A DNA stretch of 64,000 nt from Ostrinia nubilalis. Lineage: Eukaryota; Arthropoda; Insecta; Lepidoptera; Crambidae. The translations under genes were made by a program, and so were the position numbers. Below the pieces are notes generated by a model that saw only the letters and a list, made by a program, of their open reading frames with translations, did no database searches and was not told the origin of the DNA. The stretch lies in contig NC_087118.1 of the NCBI RefSeq assembly GCF_963855985.1, forward strand, positions 8,184,001-8,248,000, read 5' to 3'. Of this stretch, positions 22,375-32,399 are shown in pieces (the stretch's first letter is position 1; each line of letters starts with the position of its first letter).

Positions 22375-23164
22375 CTTGTAAGGTGTCAAGCCGAAGGCAG
22401 GTGATAGGTGAGGACTAGACCTATCGATTTCACCCCCATGTATGTTCTACGATTTTTCGTAGTTTAGAAGTTATCGTTAATTTTGTGATTTTTTCAAATT
22501 TCAGGACCTAGTGGCTTAATTTTTTTTTATCTTTTTTTTGGGTTGACTTTTCTCAGATTTCTTTTTTTTGACAGATTCCCTATTAGTTGCAGATATTTGA
22601 AAAAAATAATCACCTTCCTATCTTTGATGCAAGATACAAAATTTTTGCTAGAAACATAAAAAATATGCTTTTAGCAGAACATTCTAAAATTTTCAATTGA
22701 AATGTATGAGAAAAAAAAAGAATTTCCATAGGTCCAAAATAATTTTAAAAACTGCGCAGTTTTTTAAACTTTCATAATAACACAAAAAAACATGTACTTA
22801 ATAGGCCATTATTTTCTGTAATCACTCCACTAAAGTGGTAAGTCGGAGATTCCGTTACATGTTTTTGACTTTCTTAGGACTAAGTAATATTTGCAATCCC
22901 CTAAGTTTACGTTATGTAGAACACATTTAGAGACAGTAACTGAAAAGATTTTTTTTTTATCCACAACGTGGAAGCTCTTGCTCTTCATGTGGTATACAAA
23001 AGGGAATATGAAAATTTTGATGATTTACCACATTAGAATGCAAGAAGCTTTTGTAAATTTACGAATAATTGTTTTGCGTCGTTGTCGAATGTGCATTCAG
23101 GTTAGCGACGGACATTTTGAACATTTACTTTAAATTAAATCATTACACCCTTTTTTGCTCTCTC

Positions 23165-23211
23165 TCTCTCTCTCACAGACACACACACACACACACACGC
23201 ATACACACGCG

Positions 23212-23271
<60 letters not shown>
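23165..23271. repeat. CT/AC microsatellite in the loop of foldback copy 1
   Basis: A (CT)n run passes into (AC)n with a short GC interruption around 23208-23220. Frames read across it (His/Thr repeats) are artefacts. Confidence 0.95.
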
Positions 23272-23310
23272 CAGGTAGGTATATCAAATTTAATCGTAAA
23301 GTAACAATCA

Positions 23311-23385
23311 CCACTGTGGTCTAGTGGTAAGACTACCTATTTAGGACAGCCAATTCCTCTGTGGTTTAGGATTCCGGGTGAAGCT
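23311..23385 (+). other. tRNA-like stretch in the foldback loop
   Basis: GTGGTCTAGTGGTAAG resembles a pol III A box, and GTGGTTTAGGATTCC, about 50 bases later, resembles a B box. It looks like a SINE or tRNA-derived head trapped in the loop. The same stretch occurs at about 50997-51071 in copy 2. I do not call a functional tRNA. Confidence 0.4.
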
Positions 23386-24107
23386 CGCTGATCATCCAGC
23401 AGTTTCCAACTTTCCATCAGGTCAGATGAAGGGCAAGAGCTTCCTCGTTGTGGATAAAAAATGTTCTGTTCAGTTATTGTCTCTAAACGTGTTCTACGTA
23501 ACGTACACTTAATGGATTGCAAACATTAGTTAGTCCTAAGAAAGTCAAAAACATGCAACGGAATCTCCGACTTACTACTTTAGTAGAGCGATTACAGAAA
23601 ATAATGGCCTATTAAGTACATGTTTTTTTGTGTTATTATGAAAGTTTAGAAAACTGCGCAGTTTTTAAAATTATTTTGGACCTATGGAAATTCTTTTTTT
23701 TTCTCATACATTTCAGTTGAAAATTTTAGAATGTTCTGCTAAAAGCATATTTTTTATGTTGCTAGCAAAAATTTTGTATCTTGCATCAAAGATAGGAAGG
23801 TGATTATTTTTTTCAAATATCTGCAACTAATAGGGAATCTGTAAAAAAAAAAGAAATCTGAGAAAAGTCAACCCAAAAAAAAGATAAAAAAAAAAATTAA
23901 GCCACTAGGTCATGAAATTTGAAAAAATCACAAAATTAACGATAACTTCTAAACTATGAAAAATCGTAGAACATACATGGGGGTGAAATCGATAGGTCTA
24001 GTCCTCACCTATCACCTGCCTTCGGCTTGACACCTTACAAGAAACACCCTGTATAATATTAATCTTAAATAAAGCCATGAAAATATTTAGCAAACTGTTT
24101 TATTTCT

Positions 24108-24459
24108 AAACTAGCGGCCGCCCGCGACTTCGTACGCGTGGATCCCGTTTTACCCCCTTCATCTATCTTACGCGGTTTAGATTTTTTCATACAAATGTTT
24201 TTTCCCGCTAACTCCCGTTCCCGTCGGAATTTTGCAATATCCTGTTCTAACTAAGCTTTAAGTTTACTAAGGTACCTGCATGCCAAATTTCAAGCGTCTA
24301 ACTTAAGCGGTTTAGGTTTTTCATACAAAAGGATTTTCCCGCTAATTCCTGTTCTCGTGGGAATTCTTAAGTATACTATAACCTGCCCAGGAGTATGAAG
24401 AATAATTGTACCAAGTTTAGTTAAAATCCGTCGAGTAGTTTTTGTTTCTATAAGGAACA

Positions 24460-24495
<36 letters not shown>

Positions 24496-24635
24496 GACAG
24501 ACAGACAGACAGACAAAAATTTTACTGATTGCATTTTTGGCATCAGTGTCGTTCACTAATCACCCCCTGATAGTTGTTTTGAAAATATATTTCATGTACA
24601 GAATTGACTTCTCTACAGATTTATTATAAGTATAG
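24108..24635 (-). mobile_element. RTE-type LINE 3' end fragment, orientation uncertain
   Basis: The sequence has the diffuse pattern common in Lepidoptera: 'gcggccgcccgcgacttcg', CAAATTTCAAGCGTCTAA, AAAATCCGTCGAGTAGTTTT, then a (GACA)n run (24466-24514). I recognise this by family resemblance. No coding remains. Confidence 0.5.
24466..24514. repeat. (GACA)n microsatellite
   Basis: Tetranucleotide repeat with GACG variants inside the RTE-type 3' end. Confidence 0.95.
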
Positions 24636-24639
24636 AAGA

Positions 24640-25205
24640 AGATTATGACACTGTTGGGAACGCCGTAGTACCACAGAATAAGTAATAGTACAGGTACAGA
24701 AGGATTACTCCGCAAGACGATGTAAATAAATGCGAGTCTTGCTACGACGCGATACAGTGGAATTCAGCTCGCACAGCACTACGTACCTACAATTTTATTC
24801 GACCTACAAGTTTTGTCTCTTTCTATCGCTTCTGTTCGTCTGTATCGGTTGCTGTCTAGTGAAAAAATAATTAATCTACTTATTTGTAATGAGGTACGTA
24901 TGTAGGTAAGTATGCATTCATTATGGAAAACCTTGGGAGAGGCCTTTGTCTAGCAGTGGACGTCATTTGGCTGAAACGAACGAACGCATTCTGAACAGTA
25001 GTCATAGTAGGTTAGGTTCCTATACTATCCTAAGAATTATTGATTACCTACATGGCCAACATACCTTTCAGCATCTTTGGGAAGCGAAAAAAAAAAAGAT
25101 AAATCCGGTAGATTTCTTTTCGAATTTAAACACCCGAACGCCGCACAATATTTCTTTCTCTTTATGTCCATTTTTAAATAATACTTCGATCATAGAATTA
25201 TAATC
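24640..25205. other. Interval with a LINE/SINE tail motif, otherwise unassigned
   Basis: GCCTTTGTCTAGCAGTGGACG followed by GGCTGAAACGAACGAACG (24942-24989) is a widespread lepidopteran retroposon tail. The same motif occurs at about 40960-41000. The remainder shows nothing I can identify. Confidence 0.45.
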
Positions 25206-25280
25206 ATACTACAATGCACGCCAGCGTCCTGACGGGCGCGCGCGTAACACTCGACTGATATAAATAATACCCGCCGGCGG
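25206..25280 (+). repeat. Probable 5' part of the plus-strand Gypsy 5' LTR
   Basis: GC-rich sequence directly left of the composite TIR element is continuous with the LTR promoter region at 32400 once the element and one GCCGGCGG copy are ignored. The LTR start is not defined. TGACGGGCGCGC near 25230 is one candidate. Confidence 0.4.
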
Positions 25281-25724
25281 CAGGGTTGCCAGATATCAGC
25301 TAACTCAATTCGCCTAATTTTTCCTACCGAGTAGCCTAAATCGCCTAATATTTTTTTTTCTTAAAGTAGCCTAATTCGCCTAACATTTTGAGCTAAGTAT
25401 ACAAAAATTGCTTATACAAATACATATCAAATCGACACATTAATGACAAACAGCTGTTTATCTCTTTCTAACTTACCCATGGTGACGTATAAAAAAAGAG
25501 ATAGATAATGTTTGGTCAGTACTCATTCTGGCGACTTTTTCATATGACGTCACTACCTGACTTGTGCCGAGTACATATAGTTCCAAAATACTGGACTGTC
25601 CTATCGATGACATTGACAGTGGGGCGCCACCGTCAATACCGGATCGCTGGTTCCGATTTTTGCCATGTTGGAAACCATATAGTTGAACGATGGTAGCGCC
25701 CCCCTGTCATTGAGTTTGGTGGGA

Positions 25725-27082
25725 CCTCAGATCATAGAAGGGAATAGATGTGAAACGGGGGCGTGGCGCGTGTCTCCGCGATATGCCCAGAAACGAACAT
25801 CGCCCGCGACGCCAGGTTAGTCGCGATTCAGTCGTACTGAGGAAATGTTCTCCTATATTGTTGGATAATGCGTCGTAACGTGCAATAACATAAGTGAAAC
25901 GAAGAACTACAGGAACAATGAAGTCATTTACCACATGTAAATATTGCAAATCCATTGGTATTTTGCTTATAAATAAAAAAAACTAAACATTTTTACGAAC
26001 AAATTCAGTGCCGTGACATTTACTGCGATATCGAAATTAGTGGTGATAAAAATTCAAACACGTTGTACATTGACGATTTAGTTAGCAACCACTTTATGTC
26101 ATGCGTAACTACTGCGCAATGTATTTTATTTCTTCCGATATCCACTGACGCGTGAAAATACACAGTACGGCCGCATGTGCCGGTCGTAACATAGTGCAGG
26201 GCTCGTGTTCTAATACGGTTTCCTATTATCGATAAGTAGAAGTAAATTATTATTTTCTATTTTCTAATTTTGAATGAAAAAATCATGAGTTGCTTGCGAT
26301 TTTTAAGTTTTTACAAAAACAATAACAATAGTAGAAGGGATTAGTAACTGTCAACTATATAATTACTATAAGAGCTAGTTGAAAGCCTAATATAGGCATT
26401 ATTTTTGATAAACATAGGGGTACGAATTTCGCCATAATTAAAAAGTTAATGCGCGATAGTAGTTAATAATAATTACAGTGATCCTGTTATTATTATTAAA
26501 GTAATTGTAAATACTGGTAAAAATCGCAAGTACCTACTTAACCCATGACTTTTCATACAAACTTTGTCAGTCTATAACTTCTATACTCCATCGATAACGA
26601 CATTGAGCTTTGGTTGGGGTAAATTAATATAAGGTAACTTCATTTAGTCCCAATAATTGATTCTGAGTTTTTCGTCCATACAAAATGGAACTGACTCCTT
26701 TATGCAAAAATCGTTACAGAACATAATAATAACGTATAATAATAAAAAGGTACATACAAGCATTTTTTAAACCAATTTCGAGCCTTGCCCCCAGGATTTA
26801 AAGTATCGATATCTTATCGACTCCATTTTATCTTTCTTCTCTCTAATTGCTTTTTTCAAAGTGTGCGTCACGTCACGCGGCCATTGATTGGCCATAAGGC
26901 ACGCCTTCTGGCCAATCACAGCACTTTTAAGCCGGTTGCACATGTTGTCGTAGACTCTCAGTCGCTTTGTTTTTACACAGTTGAATGTGTGTGTGGGAGC
27001 TGTGGTGGGGGAAATGTGGGGACACTGGTTCTCGTTGTAGTTACGCGCGACTTCATATCTATTCTCTTTCTATGATCTGAGG
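25725..27082. mobile_element. TIR element inside composite copy 1, absent from copy 2
   Basis: The ends are CCTCAGATCATAGAA and its complement, with similarity extending about 33 bp. GTGGGA flanks it (25719-25724, 27083-27088), and copy 2 has a single GTGGGA at the empty site (54527-54532). It has no credible coding region. The empty site makes the boundaries firm. The superfamily is unknown. Confidence 0.88.
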
Positions 27083-27112
27083 GTGGGACAGTTCAGCGTG
27101 GGTCATCTATAC

Positions 27113-27154
27113 AAGATTTAAGAAAACAACATGGCAATCAGCTGACAACTATAC

Positions 27155-27199
<45 letters not shown>

Positions 27200-27249
27200 A
27201 ACCTGTCAGCTGATTGCCTATATTGCGGCCATGTTGTTTTCTTAAATCG
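27113..27249. repeat. Inverted repeat around an (AC)n tract
   Basis: ATTTAAGAAAACAACATGG plus CAATCAGCTGACA on the left faces TGTCAGCTGATTG plus CCATGTTGTTTTCTTAAAT on the right, with (AC)19 between. Copy 2 has the same structure at about 54557-54691 with (AC)18. It could form a cruciform or an RNA hairpin. Confidence 0.85.
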
Positions 27250-28685
27250 TGTATTTATAATGCGTGTAAGTGTGTGCGTAATGTATGTACTGAGCACGTT
27301 TATTTTAAAGTTACGCCAAGTCCATGAGATACGAGTACCTATTACCTATCCTACAAATATTGTTATGCGAAAGCTAGTATCTCATATCTATACTTGTACG
27401 CACAGTACGCAATAGTTCTATCTCACTCTTATGAAGAGTGAGCGAATGGAAAGAACGGTGGATGTCTCAGATTAAGTGTTAGGTGGATGATGTGCATTAT
27501 TACGTTTCGTTACTTTTGTTACATGCAAAATTTATTTTTCCAAGGTAATCGTGAAGTAGGGTATTTCGCCAAAAATGGTCAATTTTGCCTAATTTCCTTG
27601 GTATGAAAAAATTTTTTGTTTTTAACTATTTTTAGTTTCCCATTGCATTAAGTAGCAAAAACTAAGCTAATATATCTAAAAGGGGTGTCATAATTCGTTT
27701 TAGAAACAAAGTTATAAGGTCATGAATTTTTGGTAGCCAAGGAAATTATTTTAAACAATTGTTTCTCGTAAGTTTTCTTCTGTGGTTTGCTTTTTTTTGT
27801 TCGACCCATTTTTGTGTACCTACGCAAGCAAACATTCCAATGAATATTGTATCATTACGACCTTTTTACACAACTAAGGGAGATAAATGCAGTAGATTGA
27901 GTTAAGAGTTAAAAACAAGTTGTTTTATATCTATTCTGATACCCGTTTCTTAAAATGAAAATTTTAAACTTATTCTAATAAAGAAATACTCAAAATTTGA
28001 CTTTACGCCGAATTAAAAATGGTCTGTTATAATTTCCTAGGCCATTTTATGCCATGGAAAACAAGGAAATTAGGACCAAAGAAATTAGATTTATGCCTAA
28101 AAGACACCACAGACAAAAACCTATTTACCCTATGCATTTACTATTTAAATCATGGGTTTACCCCTACAAACACTACATCTGTGTAAATAAACAATAAAAT
28201 TAATCCATTGTTTAGCTGCAAAAAACCGTCCAAAGAAATTGACTTTTTAGTAAACAAAAACCCAAGGAGGGACCTACTTATGCGATTTGACGCGAAACTG
28301 TTCAACGAAGTACTGTCCTGCCTCGATGACCTCTTGGGATGAAATGGCCGAGTGTAACGGTGCAGTGCATTACATTCTAAGTTCTTTCGTTTCGTTACTA
28401 CAATGGTCGAAAAGAAGACCCAGGGAAATTATACTTTGGACTCGGACAAGAACTTAACTTCTGTCAACTGTCAACCGATCACTCCGAATGCTCGGATTAA
28501 AATAATATTTTCTGTGTTATTCTTGTGCGTCCGAGCCCCTGGACTATATATTTCCCTTCAGTAAGTGACAGGCCTGTCTTGTGCATAAGGACAGACTATC
28601 CCGTGGCTGTTTTGAGCTGTGTTTTGATAATCTTCAGTCATCATCCAGTATTGACAGTATCCAAGGACGCCCTTTTTGACAACGT

Positions 28686-28800
28686 GGGTTGCCGTAAGCC
28701 AGCCAATAAGCGGATGTAATCCAACGCATGCGCTACGGCAACCCGTCACCGTTTCCTCGGCGTGCGCTGTCCACGCATGCGCGGTTCTTCGCCTTTTAGC
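28686..28800 (+). promoter_or_regulatory. Putative promoter region of the RT gene
   Basis: The stretch holds a CCAAT box (28702-28706), two CGCATGCGC sites (28725-28733 and 28774-28782, NRF-1-like palindromes) and an 11-bp inverted repeat GGGTTGCCGTA/TACGGCAACCC (28686-28696 and 28735-28745). It is the only clearly promoter-like, GC-richer block in the 1.4 kb before the ATG. Function is inferred. Confidence 0.4.
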
Positions 28801-28959
28801 TGCGCTGCTTAGCAACCAAGCCGACGACGTGACGTGTTGATAACAATGATGACATATGGGATGTTTAAATGTGCTGTGTTTTTATATTTTATTTTTATGA
28901 GTTTTTGGAATCCTTTTTATTAGTTTAGCGTCATAATTACTCTATTTGTCTTGACGTGA

Positions 28960-31821
28960 ATGTCGGCAAGTTCTTCAATTCCTGGCAGCGACGACGTACA
29001 ACTGGTACAATGCCCTCATTGCCCACAGCCCCGGTTTTTTAAAGGTAACCGGGGCTTGAATATACACATTGGCAGATGTCATAAACCCCCTCATGTTTCC
29101 TCACCAGCAGTTTCTCCAGCTCCACAGCCGGCTAACCAACCTCTTTGGCAAACTCTCGGCAACCTAAAAAATTCACTTCCACTCTTGAAAAGAATCCCTC
29201 GTTCTGCACGGCCTTCAGTCGCTGTTGCTCTAGCACATTGCATCGAGCATGTGATTAGAGTAAACACGACTGAGAGCTGGGCAGAACTCCTAACGTTTTC
29301 CTATAGAATCCTACATATCAATCAAAATAATAGCATGTCATTAACACAAAAAATAAAAGAAAACTGCCGTCTAAATCCCTCCGTTCATTCCATTGTTATT
29401 CCTCCCTCTCGACCCCAAAATTCCAAAAAATCCATTAAATTAATTGAATCAAAAGTTAGCGATGGTGATCTCCGTGGAGCCGCCAATCTTTTATTTAGCA
29501 ACGATGTTGTCGCCTTCGACTGCCAGGAAACACTCAGTGCTCTTGAGGATAAGCACCCACCTCCAGCACCGAATCTCCTCCTGCCTCCGCCTCCTGATCC
29601 TACCGCTGCCCACATAATCTGCAAAGAAGATGACGTATCGTCTGCCATCTTTTCATTCAAAAGCGGGTCTGCCAGCGGCCTAGACGGTCTTTCACCACAA
29701 CACCTGAAAGACCTTCTCTCTGTCTCAGTCGGTGACGCTGGCAGAGTATTATTACACAATATGACTCTTTTGGTAAACCTAATGCTATCCGGCGAAGTCC
29801 CAGCTGATATTATCGAAATTCTTTATGGAGCCAACTTAATAGCTTTACGGAAAAAAGATGGCGGCATTCGCCCTATAGCTGTTGGCTCCACCCTTCGCCG
29901 TATAGCATCCAAAATTTGCTGTTCTCACATTTTACCTACCGTTTCTGCAGAGTTCCAACCAGTACAGCTTGGTTTCGGCGTCAAAGGTGGATGCGAAGCA
30001 GCCGTTCACGCTCTCCGTACCTTCCTGTCACTTGACGCCGCGGAGGTGGTGCTGAAGGTGGATGTCAAGAACGCCTTCAACTCGGTAGATAGAGGTGCCT
30101 TGCTTTCAGCCATTCATCAAAAAGTTCCTCATATTTACAATTATCTTTGGCAATGCTATAGCAAACCCACAAAATTAATTTTCAAAAACAACCTATTATA
30201 TTCATCTGTCGGCTGTCAGCAAGGCGATCCTCTCGGGCCCGCTATTTTTAGTTTAGCAAAACAACCCATTATTGATTCACTAAATTCAAAATTTAATGTG
30301 TGGTACCTAGATGACGGAACTATCGCTGGCGATATTTCATCCGTTCTCTCAGACTTCCACACCATCATTGATAAATTCAAAAGTATCGGACTTGATCTCA
30401 ATTATTCAAAATGCGAGCTATTTATCCCAGAATCAAAATTTTCACATGTTCAGTTACAAGACATTATTACAAAATTTTCGGCTTTAGCTCCCAATATCAA
30501 AATTCTCAATAATACGTCACTCCGTCTTTTAGGTTCCCCTATTTTTGACGAGGCTATTCCGATTTTTATTAATGAACAAATTTCCAAATTTCAGCAGTCC
30601 TCCGAAAATATGCTAAAGATAAACCCTCACATGGCTTTGTATTTAATCCGTTTTTGCGCATATGCCCCAAAATTTATATATTTTTTACGTAGTACCCATT
30701 TTTGGCTTTTTCCAGGACTACTATCAATCATTGATAGTTCGCTCAGGGAGACACTCTCCAAAATTCTAAATTGTGCATTTAGCGATAACGCCTGGAAACA
30801 GGCCTCTCTCCCTGTGCGTTTCGGAGGACTAGGCACACGTCAGATATCGCATATTGCCCTTCCAGCTTTTCTGTCTTCTGCGTATGGTACAGCCGAACTC
30901 TTTAATAAATTACTATCCCCTTCTTTAGGGGTAGTGGAGTTGGCTCACCTCGCAGAAGCCAGAAACGCTTGGACTAGGGCATGCCCGGGAGCCGATCCAC
31001 CTACCTCTCTATCGTCTCAGAGGCAGTGGGACGAGCCGCTCTGTTTGCGTTTTCAGAGTGATCTATTGGCTTCCTCCGAAAATGCTGCAGAGCGTGCTCG
31101 CCTACTAGCGGTCTTTCAGGCAGAGTCCGGTTATTGGCTACATGCTCTTCCTTCGGCCAATATCGGGACTCTGCTTGACAGGAGTACACTATCCCTTGCC
31201 ATTTCCCTTAGACTTGGCGTCAAGACAAACCATCCCCATCGCTGTCGTTGCGGTACTCGCGTCGGTGAGTTAGGACACCATGGCCTCTCATGCCAAATGA
31301 GCGCTGGTCGAGTCTCCCGACACGCCTGCATCAATGACGTCATCCGCAGAGCTCTTGTCGCCGTCAATGTGCCAGCAGTTTTAGAGCCTAACGGCATATT
31401 CCATGACGACGGCAAGAGACCTGACGGCATGACGCTCATTCCCTGGAAGCAGGGACGTCCTCTTGTGTGGGACGCAACATGCGCGGATACGCTTGCTCCG
31501 TCTCATACAGGAGGTACCTCCCTTGCCGCAGGCGCGGCGGCGGCCTCGGCTGAGTGCTCCAAGCGGCGCAAATATGCAGCTCTCAATGAGAGTTATATAT
31601 TTGTGCCGTTTGGGGTTGAGACTATGGGACCATGGGGTCCAAGCGCTCGTTCCTTTTATAAGGAACTGGCAAAGAGGCTCACCGAGGTGACCGGTGATCA
31701 AAAGGCTGGCAGCTATTTTGGTCAGAGAATTAGCCTGGCCATTCAACGTGGCAATGCTGCCAGCCTTTTGGGCACCATTCCCGACTGCGGCGCTGGGGGT
31801 GAAGTATTTTTTATTTTGTAA
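28960..31821 (+). CDS. Reverse transcriptase with C2H2 finger and PD-D (REL-like) nuclease, 953 aa, copy 1
   Basis: One uninterrupted frame. Residues 18-41 form a C2H2 finger (C18, C21, H36, H41). RT blocks follow: SGLDGLSPQHLKDLL, RKKDGGIRPIAVGSTLRR, motif A LKVDVKNAFNSVD (D368), motif B GCQQGDPLGPAIF (418-430) and motif C YLDD (449-452). After the thumb comes a CCHC knuckle (C762, C764, H773/774, C778), then P821-D822, D838 and a later KRRKY (868-872), matching the restriction-like endonuclease of R2-type retrotransposons. Such proteins nick DNA and prime reverse transcription from the nick. Similar proteins of unknown biology exist in other animals, as I recall. The ATG context (GACGTGAATG) is acceptable, with upstream stops. 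All catalytic residues look intact. The setting, inside TIRs, is what is odd. Confidence 0.88.
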   Translation: MSASSSIPGSDDVQLVQCPHCPQPRFFKGNRGLNIHIGRCHKPPHVSSPAVSPAPQPANQPLWQTLGNLKNSLPLLKRIPRSARPSVAVALAHCIEHVIRVNTTESWAELLTFSYRILHINQNNSMSLTQKIKENCRLNPSVHSIVIPPSRPQNSKKSIKLIESKVSDGDLRGAANLLFSNDVVAFDCQETLSALEDKHPPPAPNLLLPPPPDPTAAHIICKEDDVSSAIFSFKSGSASGLDGLSPQHLKDLLSVSVGDAGRVLLHNMTLLVNLMLSGEVPADIIEILYGANLIALRKKDGGIRPIAVGSTLRRIASKICCSHILPTVSAEFQPVQLGFGVKGGCEAAVHALRTFLSLDAAEVVLKVDVKNAFNSVDRGALLSAIHQKVPHIYNYLWQCYSKPTKLIFKNNLLYSSVGCQQGDPLGPAIFSLAKQPIIDSLNSKFNVWYLDDGTIAGDISSVLSDFHTIIDKFKSIGLDLNYSKCELFIPESKFSHVQLQDIITKFSALAPNIKILNNTSLRLLGSPIFDEAIPIFINEQISKFQQSSENMLKINPHMALYLIRFCAYAPKFIYFLRSTHFWLFPGLLSIIDSSLRETLSKILNCAFSDNAWKQASLPVRFGGLGTRQISHIALPAFLSSAYGTAELFNKLLSPSLGVVELAHLAEARNAWTRACPGADPPTSLSSQRQWDEPLCLRFQSDLLASSENAAERARLLAVFQAESGYWLHALPSANIGTLLDRSTLSLAISLRLGVKTNHPHRCRCGTRVGELGHHGLSCQMSAGRVSRHACINDVIRRALVAVNVPAVLEPNGIFHDDGKRPDGMTLIPWKQGRPLVWDATCADTLAPSHTGGTSLAAGAAAASAECSKRRKYAALNESYIFVPFGVETMGPWGPSARSFYKELAKRLTEVTGDQKAGSYFGQRISLAIQRGNAASLLGTIPDCGAGGEVFFIL

Positions 31822-32399
31822 ATAGTTTTTATCATTAGTAATTTTTAAATTTTAGTTTTTAAGTCATTTTAAGTTAATGTAATGTATTATTATAAAATTT
31901 ATTCACTTCACTTTATTTCCTTCCTTTAAGTATTTGACATTTAAAGTTTTTATTTTCCGATAGCCAAACGTTTCTCAAATATAAAGAGAGTGCTATTAGA
32001 ATGAAATTACGCTTCAATTTGTTATAATGTGCCTTCATTTTGGCAAACAACAGTAATGGACATAACAAGGAAATTAGAAAATCGACTTTTGATTAAGTTT
32101 TTCTTCGGTATTATTTGTAGTTTCTGCTATTGTAATAGCAAAAACAAATAAAACTTTTGATGAACTTTCCCATAAAAATAGTTTTATACATATAGATATA
32201 AAAAAACATGTGTTCGCCTGCCTGGACACAGAAAATTTACTGTTTTGGCGAAATACCCAGTAGCCTAAATAGCCCGATCTTTTTTTCTAGGTAGCCTAAA
32301 TGGCTACTGGTAGCCGTTGGCATTTTTTGGTCGCCATTTGACCCCCGAAGGTAGCCTAAATGGCGATAATTCGCCTAATCTGGCAGCACTGGCCGGCGG

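Larger units (their letters stand above)
22375..24051. mobile_element. Large TA-flanked foldback element, copy 1 (1677 bp)
   Basis: The ends are CAGGGTGTTTCTTGTAAGG and its complement, flanked by TA (22373-22374, 24052-24053). The arms are inverted repeats of about 600 bp. The loop (about 22980-23440) holds an (AC)n run and a tRNA-like stretch. A second copy lies at 49952-51725. It has no transposase, so it is a non-autonomous mariner-type element. Confidence 0.88.
27559..32258 (+). mobile_element. RT-coding TIR unit (4700 bp) with 4-bp duplication, copy 1
   Basis: Perfect 16-bp terminal inverted repeats GGGTATTTCGCCAAAA (27559-27574) and TTTTGGCGAAATACCC (32243-32258) are flanked by AGTA (27555-27558, 32259-32262). 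Several copies of a CAAGGAAATTAG motif lie near both ends in both orientations (about 27588, 27739, 28036, 28062, 32067). The single long gene is a 953-aa RT/nuclease. No DDE transposase or second long ORF is visible. The identical 4700-bp unit is at 55001-59700. Confidence 0.8.
25281..32391 (+). mobile_element. Composite hAT-like TIR element carrying an RT unit, copy 1 (7111 bp)
   Basis: The outer ends are CAGGGTTGCCAGAT and the complement of CAGTGCTGCCAGAT. An 8-bp duplication GCCGGCGG flanks it (25273-25280, 32392-32399), as for hAT elements. Direct subterminal repeats of GTAGCCTAAAT and TCGCCTAAT occur at both ends. Inside are a 1358-bp TIR insertion (25725-27082) and a 4700-bp RT-coding unit (27559-32258). 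No hAT transposase is visible. Copy 2 at 54089-59833 differs in length only by the 1358-bp insertion with its 6-bp duplication and one AC unit. Confidence 0.92.

Noticed and set aside
23311..23385. Functional tRNA gene
   Set aside because: A- and B-box-like stretches are present, but no cloverleaf with a proper acceptor stem could be drawn. More likely a trapped SINE head.
28525..28719. Small upstream ORF of 64 aa before the RT gene
   Set aside because: Present in both copies only because they are recent duplicates. No recognisable features, and it overlaps the promoter-like block.
29385..29759. Opposite-strand frames under the 953-aa RT gene (also 31131-31746 and the same in copy 2)
   Set aside because: Shadows of the real gene. 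They have no domains, and the plus-strand RT motifs are unambiguous.
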